The notes under the pieces were generated by a model, which saw only the letters and a program-made list of their open reading frames with translations, searched no databases and had not been told where the DNA came from. Shown piece after piece: positions 5,438 through 6,069 of a stretch of 6,069 bases of DNA (positions within the stretch are counted from its first letter, which is position 1; the number at the start of each line of letters is the position of its first letter). The position numbers and the translations under genes were made by a program. Source of the DNA: Candidatus Gottesmanbacteria bacterium (GTDB lineage: Bacteria; Patescibacteriota; Microgenomatia; 2-02-FULL-39-11); NCBI GenBank assembly GCA_016218275.1, contig JACREK010000132.1:1-6069 (forward strand), given 5' to 3'.

Positions 5438-6069
5438 ATGAAAATATTGATGTTGACACCATACCTTCCGTACCCTTTATATTCGGGAGGACAGATAAGA
5501 AGTTATAATCTGTTGAAATATCTCTCCAAGAAACACCAGATTACACTTTTTTCTTTTATCAGAAGTGAAAGCGAGACGAAATATGTCAAGAAACTGAAGG
5601 AATTCTGTACCGACGTAAGAGTGTTTGTAAAACGTCCTCCCTGGTCTTTAACTTCACTTGCTCTTTCTGCAATTTCTGTATATCCATTGGTGGTTTGCAT
5701 GTATCTGAAGAGAAATCTGAAGGAAGAGATAGGCAAAGCTATTGAGCGGGAGCATTTTGATTTGATTCATGCGGAAACTTTTTATGTCATGCCAAACATA
5801 CCGGAGAATAAAATTCCTACCATTTTGGTGGAGCAGACGATAGAGTATCTTGTTTATCAGCACTTCACCGAGTCAATAAAATTATTGCCGTTGAAATGGA
5901 TTATGAATTTTGATGTACTTAAAATCCGCTTCTGGGAGAAAAAGTTTTGGCAAACTGCTTCCCGAGTGGTAGCCATGTCTGCCGCAGATAAAAAAATAAT
6001 GCAGACCTTAACTCCCCGCCTTACTGTGGATCTGGTACCCAATGGCGTAGATACAGAATTTTTTACCAG
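5438..6069 (+). CDS. GT4-family glycosyltransferase, N-terminal part (3' end outside window)
   Basis: The frame stays open from ATG 5438 to the right edge (210 full codons). It begins MKILMLTPYLPYPLYSGGQI, the first Rossmann strand and glycine-rich loop (Gly17-Gly18) of GT-B enzymes, continued by RSYNLLKYLSKKHQITLFSF. Later signs are FDLIHAE (107-113), VEQTIEYLVYQ (131-141), VVAMSAADKKIM (177-188) and the interdomain strand VPNGVDTEFF (200-209), which normally marks the end of the acceptor-binding domain; the donor-binding domain lies outside the window. The start is placed by homology to the first strand: it sits 9 nt after the fusion gene's stop and has no evident Shine-Dalgarno, so termination-reinitiation is plausible; ATG 5450 (residue 5) would cut into the first strand. 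It is probably a cytoplasmic nucleotide-sugar transferase in the same transcript. Donor and acceptor are unknown. Confidence 0.93.
   Translation, partial: MKILMLTPYLPYPLYSGGQIRSYNLLKYLSKKHQITLFSFIRSESETKYVKKLKEFCTDVRVFVKRPPWSLTSLALSAISVYPLVVCMYLKRNLKEEIGKAIEREHFDLIHAETFYVMPNIPENKIPTILVEQTIEYLVYQHFTESIKLLPLKWIMNFDVLKIRFWEKKFWQTASRVVAMSAADKKIMQTLTPRLTVDLVPNGVDTEFFT

Noticed and set aside
5452..5480. TTGACA followed about 17 bp later by TTTATA, promoter-like
   Set aside because: It lies inside the first codons of the last GT4 gene, whose N-terminus is well supported, and is explained by coding sequence.
5503..6042. Minus-strand open frames of 61-77 codons near the right end
   Set aside because: They oppose a clear GT4 N-terminal domain that runs off the window; no motifs or ribosome sites support them.

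Overview
The window is a compact, one-directional block of five cell-surface glycan genes on the + strand, cut at both ends. In order: the C-terminal part of a GT4 glycosyltransferase (1-479), a left-handed beta-helix sugar O-acyltransferase (546-1148), a GT2 rhamnosyltransferase-like enzyme (1363-2268), a 1061-residue membrane protein joining an O-antigen ligase/polymerase-like half to a GT39-like (GT-C fold) half (2243-5428), and the N-terminal 210 residues of a second GT4 glycosyltransferase (5438-6069, running off the end). No RNA gene, transposase, CRISPR array or integrase is visible.

Together the genes look like part of a polysaccharide assembly and decoration locus. Cytoplasmic GT4 and GT2 enzymes would add sugars from nucleotide donors, the acyltransferase would acetylate a sugar, and the membrane fusion protein would act on lipid-linked intermediates outside the membrane (polymerisation or transfer by the first half, sugar addition from a polyprenyl-phosphate donor by the second). 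Sugar-nucleotide synthesis genes, a flippase and a priming transferase are not in the window. The last three genes are tightly packed (26-nt overlap, then a 9-nt gap) and are probably co-transcribed. The first two are set apart by repeat-filled spacers.

The unusual part is the short repeats. A 7-bp tandem array (77-109) lies inside the first GT4 gene. A 71-bp imperfect palindrome (464-534) supplies that gene's last codons and stop. Two different hairpin-forming repeats fill most of the 214-bp spacer before the GT2 gene, and one of them carries its likely ribosome binding site. A 15-bp tandem duplication beside a small hairpin lies inside the GT39 half of the fusion. Such short interspersed repeats in and between AT-rich genes recall Patescibacteria (CPR), perhaps Microgenomates; this is recollection and inference, not a search result. 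TAG, TAA and TGA all act as stops here. The TGA ending the GT2 gene fits the standard bacterial code and argues against the UGA=Gly lineages (Gracilibacteria/SR1).

The most testable idea is that the 7-bp array is a phase-variation switch: gain or loss of one unit would bring a stop codon almost at once downstream. The ligase/polymerase-GT39 fusion is the second point of interest.
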